Assembly: GCF_011440395.1 (NCBI RefSeq)
Contig: NZ_JAAOIX010000001.1
Coordinates: forward strand, 124,001 to 188,000
Source: Pseudomaricurvus alcaniphilus
Lineage (GTDB): Bacteria > Pseudomonadota > Gammaproteobacteria > Pseudomonadales > Cellvibrionaceae
Length of the DNA: 64,000 nucleotides
Reading direction: 5' to 3'
The notes below the pieces were generated by a model that saw only the letters and a list, made by a program, of their open reading frames with translations, was not told where the DNA came from and did not search any database. Both the position numbers and the translations under genes were made by a program. Of the stretch, positions 8,683 to 17,303 are shown piece by piece (the stretch's first letter is position 1; each line of letters begins with the position of its first letter).

Positions 8683-9738
8683 TTAATTATCGTTTCCCTG
8701 GATTTCCGGTGGCACTTTCGCCGTAGACTCGCGCACGATCAGGTCGAGGCAGATCACTGATTGAACTTGGGCCGCTTGCTCCGGCTGGTTTCTGCACAGC
8801 GCGGCAAGTTTTTCCGATGCCAGCTGCCCCATGCGTTTCAAGTTGTGATTCACCGTGGTTAGGGATGGGTATATTTTTGCCGCCTGTGGCTCGTCATCAA
8901 AACCTACAATCGACAATTGCGACGGAACGTCAATCCCAAGTTTCGCCGCGGCTACCATTGCCCCCAGAGCCATCTCATCATTGCTGGCAACAATAGCGCT
9001 GGGCCGGGTCTTCCCCCCGAGCAATTTATGCGCCCCGACCACACCCGATGCAAAGCTGTGATCCCCCCACACCAGATTGCGTTTCAGAAGTTTCAGCTTG
9101 TTCCGCAGCAGCGCATCAGAGAAGCCTGCATAGCGTTCCGCTGCGGCTTGGGAGCCTTTCGGGCCGTGAATAAAACCTATATTGCGATGGCCTAACTCGA
9201 TTAAATGGTCTGCAATCTGCGCTACCGCACTGCGGTCGTCCGATTGCACCATGTGTGCGTCGTCATCGAGAGGGACGGAGAGTATCCGCACGTACTCACA
9301 ATCCACGCCTTTTAACATTTTCACCAGCTCAGGGTTCTCGGATAGGGGTGGTAATACAATGACACCGGCCAACTTCAGGCGATCGATTAAAAGTCGTACT
9401 TCGTCAATCCATTGACTATTACCATGCTCACAGGGGTGAACCACCAACTCATAGCCTTCACTTCGGGACTTATCCAGAACCCCGTCTTGAATATCGGCGA
9501 TAAAAGCGGTATTGACATTATCGTAAATCAGCCCGAACAAAAAAGACCGCCGGAACGACAAGCCCCGTGCCTGGGGGTCCGGGGTGTAGTCTAGCCTTGC
9601 GATTGCCTGTTCGACTTTCTGGTAGGTCTTTTGGGTGACTTCCGGCGACTTATTGATCACCCGGGACACGGTTTTCTTGGATACGCCGGCTTCCCGGGCC
9701 ACATCGTTGATGGTTGCCTTTTTGCTATTTTGGGCCAC
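8683..9738 (-). CDS. LacI-family transcriptional repressor of the uronate locus
   Basis: DNA-binding repressor (351 aa from the chosen start). The start is the GTG at 9738, because AAGGAG lies 6 nt upstream and the helix-turn-helix ATINDVAREAGVSKKTVSRV follows at once; an ATG 105 nt further upstream would add 35 unrelated residues. A periplasmic-binding-protein-like sensor domain follows (SFLFGLIYDNVN, then GHRNIGFIHGPKGS, IVASNDEMALGAMVAA, LSIVGFDDEP). It is divergent from the TonB receptor. The four ACCGGT palindromes near sugar genes and in its own promoter region are the likely operators, with glucuronate or a pathway intermediate as inducer (inference). Confidence 0.93.
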   Translation of the reverse strand: MAQNSKKATINDVAREAGVSKKTVSRVINKSPEVTQKTYQKVEQAIARLDYTPDPQARGLSFRRSFLFGLIYDNVNTAFIADIQDGVLDKSRSEGYELVVHPCEHGNSQWIDEVRLLIDRLKLAGVIVLPPLSENPELVKMLKGVDCEYVRILSVPLDDDAHMVQSDDRSAVAQIADHLIELGHRNIGFIHGPKGSQAAAERYAGFSDALLRNKLKLLKRNLVWGDHSFASGVVGAHKLLGGKTRPSAIVASNDEMALGAMVAAAKLGIDVPSQLSIVGFDDEPQAAKIYPSLTTVNHNLKRMGQLASEKLAALCRNQPEQAAQVQSVICLDLIVRESTAKVPPEIQGNDN

Positions 9739-9888
9739 GACTGACTCCTTTTCCTGAATTTTAAACCCTGTCGCTGCGTATCTGTAACGAACCAGCCACC
9801 CGGGTCTCATACCGACAAATCCTACACAACACGGGAGAATCAAGCCTCACCAGAAGCTCAGATCGCTGCTCTATAACCAGTTTGATGC

Positions 9889-9897
9889 ATTATAGCA
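9889..9897 (-). promoter_or_regulatory. Extended -10 promoter of the LacI-type gene
   Basis: On the minus strand TGC-TATAAT is a consensus extended -10 element. No good -35 is visible at 17 bp, which an extended -10 can tolerate. The operator at 9906-9919 lies just upstream, in the -20 to -35 zone, suggesting autoregulation. Confidence 0.55.
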
Positions 9898-9905
9898 TTG
9901 GACGA

Positions 9906-9919
9906 TGACACCGGTAGTA
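9906..9919. promoter_or_regulatory. LacI-type operator O1 (regulator/receptor intergenic)
   Basis: TGACACCGGTAGTA: a perfect left half-site TGACACC with the shared ACCGGT core. It is positioned in the promoter of the regulator gene and lies 23 bp, about two helical turns, from O2. Confidence 0.6.
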
Positions 9920-9928
9920 ATATATAAT

Positions 9929-9942
9929 TGACACCGGTATCA
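9929..9942. promoter_or_regulatory. LacI-type operator O2 overlapping the receptor promoter
   Basis: TGACACCGGTATCA is the most symmetric copy of the motif. It overlaps a TTGACA -35 box at 9928-9933 on the plus strand; a weak -10 (TAACTT, 9951-9956) follows at 17 bp. Binding here would block transcription of the TonB receptor gene. Confidence 0.7.
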
Positions 9943-10042
9943 TTTAGGGGTAACTTACACTGACGCGCTACAGATTGACGTGTGCTCAGATGGCTTAAAC
10001 AAGCAGAATAATGACAAATTATCAAATTACAGGAGAAGGGCT

Positions 10043-12283
10043 ATGAACCTTACACCAATGCCTGCAACTACAAAAAAATTAAGTGCAGCGATAGCATTCA
10101 CGATTGCCTCAGCAACGCTACCCTACACGGCCCAGGCCGCTTTACAGATAGAAGAGGTGGTGGTGACCGCTCAAAAACGAGCGGAAAGCGCCCAGGATAT
10201 CCCGGTGGCAGTGACTGCAGTCACTTCAGAGATGATGGAAAACATGGGGGTGCAGAGCTTCAGCGATCTGACCAAAGTATCCTCTTCCCTCACCATCGCC
10301 GAAACCAATAACAAGAACGAAAGCCCGATCAACTTGCGTGGGATCGGTACCTACAGTTTCAGTATTGGTTCCGAACCCAGCGTCCTCGTCATGATCGACG
10401 ATATTCCGGTCGCAAAATCCGGCGCGTCCTTTTCCAACCTGCTCGATATCGAGCGGGTTGAAGTGCTGCGCGGCCCACAGAGCACGCTGTTCGGTAAAAA
10501 CGCATCGGCGGGTGCGATCAATATTGCGACCAAATCACCTTCAGAAGAATTCGAGGGGACGCTCGATCTACTGGCCACCGAGGATGAGGAGTACGGGGTC
10601 GCAAGCAACGTGTCAGGCATGCTGTCCGATACCGTTGGGGTGCGCCTTGGCGCGTACTACTCGGACCGGGAAGGGCATGTCGATAATCTCACCACCGGTG
10701 AAAAACTGAACGGCAGCGAGGCCAAAGGCGTACGCGGTAAGCTGGTGGCGGACTTGAGCGATGCCCTCACCGCGACCTTTATCGGCGAGTATAATAAAAC
10801 TGAGGATAACTGCTGCGCGCAACCACTGCGTTTCGTAACACCGGGAGCGACCTTTTTCGGCACTCCGGTTCTCGGACCTGGTATCACGCCCTCTGAGGAA
10901 AATACCGCGATCCGCCAGGACGGTCCCAGTCAGTCGGATTCGACCGACTGGCTGGCCAGCCTGAAGCTCGAATTTGACGTGGGTGAGTATTCATTCGCCT
11001 CCATCACCGGTTACCGGGATTGGGAATACGACTGGATGATTGACCTTGACGGATTTGACGACTTTACCCTCAATCAGGGCGGACCTTACAACACCGAGTT
11101 GTTCACCCAGGAATTTCGGGTCACGTCCCCTGCATCGGAAACCTTTGAGTATGTCGCCGGGGTGTTTTACTCGGACACACAAAATACCCGTCAGTTTATA
11201 CGTGGGCCTATCGCTGTATCAAATTGGGTCGGCACCGCGGACTCCCAGTCCTATTCTATTTTTGGCCAGGCCACATGGGGGCTTTCCGATAAATGGAATC
11301 TGATCACCGGTCTGCGCTATCAGTACGAAGAAATCGAAGCGACGTTTCTGGACAACCAGGCGGGGCGAGACTGTTCCGCGGGTTGCGCCGGAAAGTCCGA
11401 CGATGACGTAGTCACGGGTAAAGTTGCGCTGCAATTCTTTGCCAATGAGGATGTGATGCTATTCGGGGGCTTCTCCCGAGGTTACAAGGGGCAGACCTAC
11501 GATATCGTCAGCGCCACCACCCAGCAAACCCTTGATCAGCCGGTCGCGCCCGAAGAGTCGGACGCCTATGAACTGGGTATCAAGAGTTCACTGTTCGACG
11601 GGCGTGTTCAGCTGAATGCCACGGCCTTTTACAGTGAATACACGGATTTTCAGGCACAAAGCAGTATCCAGAATCCGGCCACGGGTGACCTTGACTTTCT
11701 GCTGAACAATGTGGGCGAACTGGAAACCCAGGGGCTCGAAGTGGATGCCATTGTATTGTTCACCGAGAATTTCAAAATGAACATCGGGTTGGCGGTCATC
11801 GATGCCACCATCAAGTCCTTCCAGGGGGCGAGTTGTTACGATTTTCAGACCGCTGCACAAGGCTGTGTGCCCAACCCCGCAGATTCTACGCAAAACATAC
11901 AGGACCTGAGCGGAAAGGACTTGTCCAACTCACCGGATTTCAAGGCAACCCTTGGCGGTGATTTGTTTATACCCCTCGATGACCTGCCCTTCGACGGTTT
12001 CCTGAACTTCTCCTACCAGTATCAGGATGAGGTCAACTTCGACCTGTTGCAGAACCCCGGTCGGGCACAGGATGCCTACGGGATCTTTAACCTGAGTGTC
12101 GGTATTGCCGCCAAGGACGACAAGGAAAGCTACCGGGTAACGCTGTTTGTCAATAATGTGTTCGATGAGTTCTATGTCTCTGGCATCAACCCGGGCACAT
12201 TTACCAGCGCCCCTGTCTTTAACCATCAGGTGCCACGCAACGCCGAGCGCTATGCGGGATTGAAGGTGAAATTTAAATTCTAA
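10043..12283 (+). CDS. TonB-dependent outer membrane receptor
   Basis: Outer-membrane beta-barrel that imports large ligands using TonB energy (746 aa). The start is the ATG at 10043, with AGGAGAAGGG just upstream, followed by a signal peptide ending ...LPYTAQAA. A TonB box EEVVVTAQKR follows, then the plug domain (QDIPVAVTAV, LRGIGTYSFSIG, VEVLRGPQSTLFGKNASAGA) and a barrel that ends in an aromatic strand (AGLKVKFKF). This subtype is common for plant and algal saccharide import in marine gammaproteobacteria. Its promoter carries a LacI-type operator, and GH3 follows, so an oligosaccharide ligand containing glucuronic acid is inferred. Confidence 0.93.
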   Translation: MNLTPMPATTKKLSAAIAFTIASATLPYTAQAALQIEEVVVTAQKRAESAQDIPVAVTAVTSEMMENMGVQSFSDLTKVSSSLTIAETNNKNESPINLRGIGTYSFSIGSEPSVLVMIDDIPVAKSGASFSNLLDIERVEVLRGPQSTLFGKNASAGAINIATKSPSEEFEGTLDLLATEDEEYGVASNVSGMLSDTVGVRLGAYYSDREGHVDNLTTGEKLNGSEAKGVRGKLVADLSDALTATFIGEYNKTEDNCCAQPLRFVTPGATFFGTPVLGPGITPSEENTAIRQDGPSQSDSTDWLASLKLEFDVGEYSFASITGYRDWEYDWMIDLDGFDDFTLNQGGPYNTELFTQEFRVTSPASETFEYVAGVFYSDTQNTRQFIRGPIAVSNWVGTADSQSYSIFGQATWGLSDKWNLITGLRYQYEEIEATFLDNQAGRDCSAGCAGKSDDDVVTGKVALQFFANEDVMLFGGFSRGYKGQTYDIVSATTQQTLDQPVAPEESDAYELGIKSSLFDGRVQLNATAFYSEYTDFQAQSSIQNPATGDLDFLLNNVGELETQGLEVDAIVLFTENFKMNIGLAVIDATIKSFQGASCYDFQTAAQGCVPNPADSTQNIQDLSGKDLSNSPDFKATLGGDLFIPLDDLPFDGFLNFSYQYQDEVNFDLLQNPGRAQDAYGIFNLSVGIAAKDDKESYRVTLFVNNVFDEFYVSGINPGTFTSAPVFNHQVPRNAERYAGLKVKFKF

Positions 12284-12573
12284 GGCCCCCAACAAAATAT
12301 CGGTAAGGGAGCGGCAGCCTTCGGTTGTCGCTTTTTCGTTGGCCCTGCGTAGCAGGCAAACCCGGCCTTCGGCAAGAAGAAGGCGTCACCCCGACCGAGG
12401 GCAAGACAATCTGATTGGCAAGGGCGAACGATCTTCACGAACTACACCCGTATTCAGGCACAGAAACGGCGCGCCTTCAAGGCCGTGGCCTGTACCTGCG
12501 GTTCTGTGCGAGGGATGAGGCGTGAGCCTCACCCTCCTGAATTTAAAAATCGGTATCCTGTCTGGAGTAGGCG
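12284..12573. other. Intergenic region, receptor to GH3
   Basis: Apart from the terminator at 12310-12336, this 290-bp stretch holds a GC-rich hairpin near 12512-12537 (arms GGGATGAGGC and GCCTCACCC, no U-tract). No copy of the ACCGGT operator and no clear promoter was seen. Confidence 0.4.
12310..12336 (+). terminator. Rho-independent terminator after the TonB receptor
   Basis: Stem AGCGGCAGC / GTTGTCGCT with G-U pairs and a TTCG-type loop, followed by TTTTT. It is 27 nt past the receptor stop codon. Confidence 0.7.
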
Positions 12574-15069
12574 ATGTACAAACTGACGAATAAGAAATCT
12601 GTAAATACCCGCTGCAAACAAGCTGTTGCAGTAGCGCTTGCGCTACTGCTGGGCGGCTGTGGCACAGATGATGGCGAGTCCGCCGCGAAAACCGGCACTA
12701 ACCCCTGGCTAGACTCCTCTCTGGCGCCTGAACGGCGGGCACAACTGCTGCTCGACGCCATGTCGCTAGCGCAGAAGCAGCAGCAACTGGTGGGTAATAC
12801 GCCTGAAATCGTCCCCGAGCTACCCGAGTGTTATGGCGCGCGCCATGTAAGGGGGATTGCCGAACTGGGCGTGCCCACGCTGCGTATCACCAACGGCCCG
12901 GTCGGCATCGGCCAAAACGACTGTGTCGATGCGGATCTCGTCAATGACCCGGATAGGCCCTTTGCCGCCTATACGGATGCCTCTTCTGCCAAGGCGACCG
13001 CACTGCCGTCCTCGATGGCGACAGCGGCGTCTTTCGATCCGTTGGTGGCGGCTGAATTTGGCCATGTCATCGCCGATGAAGCCATTGCGTTAGCCCTGCA
13101 GGTATATGAAGCGCCGGGGATCAACCTGGCGCGCAATCCGGTACTCGGCCGCAATTTTGAATACAAGGGCGAAGACCCTTATCTCGCCGGCATCATGGGG
13201 GTCGCCGAGGTCAAGACTGTGCAGTCCAGGGGTGTCATTGCCATGGCCAAGCATTTTGCCGCCAATGAGCAGGAGACCAATCGCATGAACATCGCCCAGA
13301 CCATCGATGAACAGGTGCTGCACGAACTCTATCTGTTGCCGTTTGAAATGGCGGTCAAGGATGGCGAGGTCGCCTCGCTGATGTGTTCCTACAATGATGT
13401 CAATGGCAAACAAGCCTGTGAAAACGATAATCTGCTGACCAAAGTGCTGCGGGACCAGTGGGGATTTAACGGCTACGTGCAGTCCGATTTCTTCGCCGTC
13501 AAGAGTACCGCACCGTCTCTCACCGCAGGCCTCGATCACCTGATGCCAATTCCGTCCCACTGGGCGCCAGATAAGCTCAATGCAGCACTGGCGGCTGGCG
13601 ACATCAGTGTCAGCCATATCGATACCGCGCTAGAACGGCGTTACACCCAAATGTTTAAGCTGGGTATATTTGAACGGCCGCTGGTGCAGACGCCGATCGA
13701 CGTTGACAAAGGCGGCGTAGCGGCACGCAAGATAGGGGGGCAGTCCGGGGTACTGCTGCAGAACAACGGTGCGTTGCCGTTTGCGAAAGATGTGCAGCAG
13801 GTCGTGGTCATCGGCAAAGCCACCCAGGTCTACGCGCAACAGGCAGTAGCCGGCGGTGTGGTGGTCGGTAAACCCATGGGCGCCGGCGGTGGCAGCTCGG
13901 ATGTAGTGCCGCATTACACCGTTGCACCGGTCGCCGGCTTGCAGAATGTGCTCAATAGTCTGGGCAACACCTCGGCACAGGTTTCCCTGCTGCTGGTCGA
14001 GGATGACAACAGCAACCTCGACGCGGCCAAAGCTGCCGCAGTAGCAGCTGATGCAGTGATCATCATGGCCGGTACGATTGCCGAGGAAGGCGCGGATCGC
14101 GCGACCTTCGCCGATGAGAAAGGCGTGAATGCGGCCACTGCAATTGGTGACAACCTCGACTGGTACACGCCCGCGCCCAACCAAATTACCAGCCTCACAC
14201 GGTCCGACGGCAAGCCGTTGAATCCGGAGAAAAATAGTCACACCGTGGCGATGATACGCGGCATTATGGCGGCGGCCCCGAATATGGCACAGAAAACGGC
14301 GCTGGTGTTAAAGGACAATGCCGGTGTGGCTATGCCCGCTGACGAACTGATCCTGGGCCCCCGCGGCCCGGCCATTCTCGAGGTCTGGTTTCCCGGCCAG
14401 GAGGACGGTCATATTGTCGCTGATTTGTTGTTTGGGGTGGTGAACCCGTCCGCCAAGCTGCCGGTAACCTTTCCGGTCGAGGGCAGGGGATTCCTGGATT
14501 ACATTGCCGCCGACCCGGTTTATTTTCCAGGTGTTCCGGTCGCCGGCAAGGGCAATGTCGAGTACAAGGAAAAGCTCAATATTGGCTATCGCTGGTACGA
14601 CGCTAACGTCAGCGGGCAGTGCGAATTGCGCGCCGACCAATCCAACCCCTGTGTCGCCTTCCCGTTCGGGCATGGTCTCTCCTACACCAGCTTTGAACTG
14701 GCGGCCCCCAGCATCACGCTGGAAGATGGTAAGTACGTCGTCAAGACCAGCGTGAAAAACACCGGCGACAGAGAAGGCTCTGAAGTGGTGCAGGTCTACC
14801 TGGGCATCCCGGCCGCGGGCCAACCGCCCAAGCGCCTGGTTGGCTTTCACAAAGTCCGTCTTGCGCCGGGTGCCGTCAAGGATGTCTCCATTGTTATCGA
14901 TCCTGCTGCCAGCAATCATCCCCTGGGCGTCTACGATCCTGCGCTCCAGCGCTTTATCAACCCTGCAGGTACTTACCAGGTCTATGTGGGCACCTCGTCG
15001 TCGGAGAAAGACCTCGCGACGATCTCTTTTAGCCGTGCGGCGGAGCAGGAGGGGGCAGTCACGCCCTAA
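12574..15069 (+). CDS. Glycoside hydrolase family 3 lipoprotein, full-length form
   Basis: Exo-beta-glycosidase (831 aa). It has a lipoprotein signal with lipobox LLGGC at about residue 29. Barrel motifs: APGINLARNPVLGRNFEYKG, AKHFAANEQETNR, and VQSDFF with Asp305 as the expected nucleophile. The second domain has GRGFLDYI, then PFGHGLSYTSFEL, and a fibronectin-III-like C-terminal domain (VVQVYLGIPAA, KRLVGFHKVRLAPGA). Unlike the other GH3 in the window it keeps the Fn3 domain. It lies 290 bp after the TonB receptor behind a terminator and has a GGAG ribosome site 6 nt before the ATG. Substrate not determined. Confidence 0.92.
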   Translation: MYKLTNKKSVNTRCKQAVAVALALLLGGCGTDDGESAAKTGTNPWLDSSLAPERRAQLLLDAMSLAQKQQQLVGNTPEIVPELPECYGARHVRGIAELGVPTLRITNGPVGIGQNDCVDADLVNDPDRPFAAYTDASSAKATALPSSMATAASFDPLVAAEFGHVIADEAIALALQVYEAPGINLARNPVLGRNFEYKGEDPYLAGIMGVAEVKTVQSRGVIAMAKHFAANEQETNRMNIAQTIDEQVLHELYLLPFEMAVKDGEVASLMCSYNDVNGKQACENDNLLTKVLRDQWGFNGYVQSDFFAVKSTAPSLTAGLDHLMPIPSHWAPDKLNAALAAGDISVSHIDTALERRYTQMFKLGIFERPLVQTPIDVDKGGVAARKIGGQSGVLLQNNGALPFAKDVQQVVVIGKATQVYAQQAVAGGVVVGKPMGAGGGSSDVVPHYTVAPVAGLQNVLNSLGNTSAQVSLLLVEDDNSNLDAAKAAAVAADAVIIMAGTIAEEGADRATFADEKGVNAATAIGDNLDWYTPAPNQITSLTRSDGKPLNPEKNSHTVAMIRGIMAAAPNMAQKTALVLKDNAGVAMPADELILGPRGPAILEVWFPGQEDGHIVADLLFGVVNPSAKLPVTFPVEGRGFLDYIAADPVYFPGVPVAGKGNVEYKEKLNIGYRWYDANVSGQCELRADQSNPCVAFPFGHGLSYTSFELAAPSITLEDGKYVVKTSVKNTGDREGSEVVQVYLGIPAAGQPPKRLVGFHKVRLAPGAVKDVSIVIDPAASNHPLGVYDPALQRFINPAGTYQVYVGTSSSEKDLATISFSRAAEQEGAVTP

Positions 15070-15280
15070 GGCCAGAGCCAAAAAGTAGAAGTGCTATCAA
15101 TTGGAAGTACTGTCAGCGCCGTCAATAGGCACGGCGAATCCCGAGATCCCATCGGTTTTCGCCTGCAGGCCGCTGACGAATGGTTGACCTGTTGAATATC
15201 TAAACTGAAGTTCTTTCTGAGGGGAGACAAAAATCCCCTGTATTTCAATCACGTAGAAAATTTTTCGTGCGCAGCGCTGC

Positions 15281-16987
15281 CTACACCGTTATGGTGTCGA
15301 GCAGTTCATAGGCCCGCTGCTGCTTGGCATTGGGTTGTGTGGCAATTGCCATCAACGGAGCATCCGCCTCTGCCTCGGGGATTTTACACTGGTTGCGGAC
15401 GATGGTACTCAGATGATTCAGCAGGGCCTGGAAACTGTGAACGCTACTGCCGTCGTCCAGGGTTCGCGTCTGCGCCTTGCGCAAGGCACCTTTCGATCGC
15501 CTGGCGGGTGCGACGGGATCGCGCGTGGTCTTGGCCTCCTGATCTTCGTCCACAAACAGCAGTTCACGCCAGGCATCCACCATGTGCCATTGCACGTAGT
15601 ACGCCAGCATGCACAGGAAGATGTGGGCGCGCACCCGATCCTCGAGCCGGTGATGAATGGGGCGCACGTGCAGGTCCATGGTTTTCATGGAGCGAAACGC
15701 GCGCTCCACCCGGGTCAGCTGCTTGTAGCTGCGCACGGCATCGTCGCCACTGATGCGCTGCACGTCGAGGCTGGTGCGGATCACGTAGATGCCATCGAGG
15801 GCGGCTTCCGTCGCGATCTTGTCCTCATCGAAAGCATAGCCGAAGTGTCCGCCTTCAATCTCCAGCACCACATGCTTGGCCATCTTGTATTTGTCGATGA
15901 CCTTGCCCACGCGCACGCCAATCTTGTCCTTACCCTGCAGGCGTCCGCGCTCGACCATTCCGCGCACCTTGTCCAGTTCTCCGGCGGTGGCCTGCAACAG
16001 ATTCTGGCGCTTGGCGGCGCGACGCCGGGCCAGTTCCGGATTGCGACACGCCACCAACCGCTCACCGGGAAAGTCCGGATGGGTCAGTTCAAACAGGTTG
16101 CGTTCGTCGAACAGATCCAGTTGTACGGCGCCATCCTGCACCAGTTGCCGAATCGCCCCGGGGCGCAGCGCGGTAATCCAGTCGACACCGTCCTCCTTCC
16201 GCAGAGCGTCGATCTGCGCCTGGGTGATCATGTCGCGGTCGCCGACCATGGCGAATGAACGGATGGCAAAGTGCTTTTGCACCCGGCGTACCTGTTCGAG
16301 CAAGGTTGTTGGATCGGCCGTGTTGCCCTCAAACACCGAGACCGACACCGGCACACCCTGGTCGTTGGTCAACAGCCCGTAGTTGACCTGCCGTTTGCCT
16401 TTCTTGCCATCGCGGTTGTGTCCACACGCCGCCAGTGGGCAGGTGGCGCCCTCAAAATAACTCGAGCTCAGGTCGTACAGGGCCAGACCATTTTCGTCGA
16501 GGTGGCGGGCGGCAAGCTTCTTCTCGATACGCCCCTGGCGCTCCAGCAGCCAGTCCAGCGCAGCATAGAGGTCGGACTCGTCGGCGTCCTCGACACCGAG
16601 TTCGGCCGGCAAGGTGGTATCGTGCCACCAGCGGGTGGTGGCCAGTTTGCTGTGAGGCGCCAGAATCCGGGCGGCAATCATCGCCACCACCAGGTCGCGT
16701 TCCCGCGAGGGCCGGGAGTCGATGAGGCGCGCCAGGCCGAGGCGTCGTATGCTCTGCAGAACAGCTTCGACATGGCCGTGATGGGGCGAGGCAACAATCT
16801 CCAGCGTCTCGTCCAATGGCACCAGCTGCTCCCCTTTGAGGGAGAGTTTCAGTGCCTCGATCGCCGCCTCGGGCAACTTGGACAGATTGGCCAGGGTGCG
16901 CGTTTTGACCTTGCCATTCTCGCGATAGCTTTCGCGCAGGAGAATGGCCGGCGGGGAGTTGCGATTCGGGACACGGGCAATAAACAT
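15281..16987 (-). CDS. IS1634-family DDE transposase
   Basis: Transposase (568 aa) that cuts and rejoins the element ends with a DDE/RNase-H-like core. It starts MFIARVPNRNSPPAILLRES, the standard N-terminus for this group. Catalytic-region segments are LYDLSSSYFEG, then MVGDRDMITQAQI, and the late YKQLTRVERAFRSMKTMDLHVRPI, typical of IS4-superfamily C-terminal signatures. The reading frame is intact, so the copy may be active. It lies between a glycosidase gene and the end of the uxu operon and breaks no recognisable gene. Confidence 0.9.
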   Translation of the reverse strand: MFIARVPNRNSPPAILLRESYRENGKVKTRTLANLSKLPEAAIEALKLSLKGEQLVPLDETLEIVASPHHGHVEAVLQSIRRLGLARLIDSRPSRERDLVVAMIAARILAPHSKLATTRWWHDTTLPAELGVEDADESDLYAALDWLLERQGRIEKKLAARHLDENGLALYDLSSSYFEGATCPLAACGHNRDGKKGKRQVNYGLLTNDQGVPVSVSVFEGNTADPTTLLEQVRRVQKHFAIRSFAMVGDRDMITQAQIDALRKEDGVDWITALRPGAIRQLVQDGAVQLDLFDERNLFELTHPDFPGERLVACRNPELARRRAAKRQNLLQATAGELDKVRGMVERGRLQGKDKIGVRVGKVIDKYKMAKHVVLEIEGGHFGYAFDEDKIATEAALDGIYVIRTSLDVQRISGDDAVRSYKQLTRVERAFRSMKTMDLHVRPIHHRLEDRVRAHIFLCMLAYYVQWHMVDAWRELLFVDEDQEAKTTRDPVAPARRSKGALRKAQTRTLDDGSSVHSFQALLNHLSTIVRNQCKIPEAEADAPLMAIATQPNAKQQRAYELLDTITV

Positions 16988-17113
16988 GCTTACGCATGAT
17001 AGCGATAAAAATCATTTGTGCAAGATAAATAACGGTAAATACTCAAATATATTCAGAACAAAAACTGCATTTACATGCCTACATTTACAACAATATATTA
17101 TAAAGGAAACACA

Positions 17114-17161
17114 AAAAAAGCCCTGTGTTTCCAGCGTTTGCGGGAAATACAGGGCTTTTTT
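17114..17161 (-). terminator. Bidirectional hairpin terminator after uxuA
   Basis: Arms GCCCTGTGTTTCC (17120-17132) and GGAAATACAGGGC (17143-17155) pair with one G-U. A-rich sequence before and TTTTTT after make it work in both directions. It would end the leftward uxaC-uxuB-uxuA transcript. Part of it coincides with the proposed right end of the IS. Confidence 0.7.
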
Positions 17162-17193
17162 AAGAAAAGAACTTCAGTCTAAACCCATAACGG

Positions 17194-17224
17194 AAGAGGC
17201 CGGGCACTGTGTGCCCGGCCTCTT
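17194..17224. repeat. Perfect 14-bp hairpin downstream of uxuA
   Basis: AAGAGGCCGGGCAC, a TGT loop, and the exact inverse. There is no U-tract on either side, so it is more likely a transcript 3'-end stabiliser or a first element of a tandem terminator than a terminator alone. Confidence 0.6.
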
Positions 17225-17303
17225 GGTTACGCAACTGCTGCATGCACTCACGGCTAAAACGTAATTGCAGGTCACGGGCCTGAACCTCGTGAAAGTACCC
17301 GCG

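Larger units (their letters stand above)
15229..17161 (-). mobile_element. IS1634-family insertion sequence (ends tentative)
   Basis: The element carries one transposase gene. Candidate terminal inverted repeats are AAAAATCCCCTGTATTTC at 15229-15246 and its inverted counterpart at 17144-17161 (16 of 18 positions match, 11 of them contiguous). That gives about 1.93 kb, which fits the family. No matching target duplication was found, and the right repeat coincides with a terminator hairpin, so the ends are a proposal. Confidence 0.5.
16988..17303. other. Intergenic region between the transposase and uxuA
   Basis: This 316-bp stretch has an AT-rich segment at about 17020-17115 (upstream of the transposase, probably its promoter and IS end), then the terminator hairpin 17114-17161 and the hairpin 17194-17224. 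No ORF is supported. Confidence 0.5.

Noticed and set aside
15335-16258. 307-codon plus-strand ORF opposite the transposase
   Set aside because: It is a shadow frame of the GC-rich transposase gene, with no domain or start signal.
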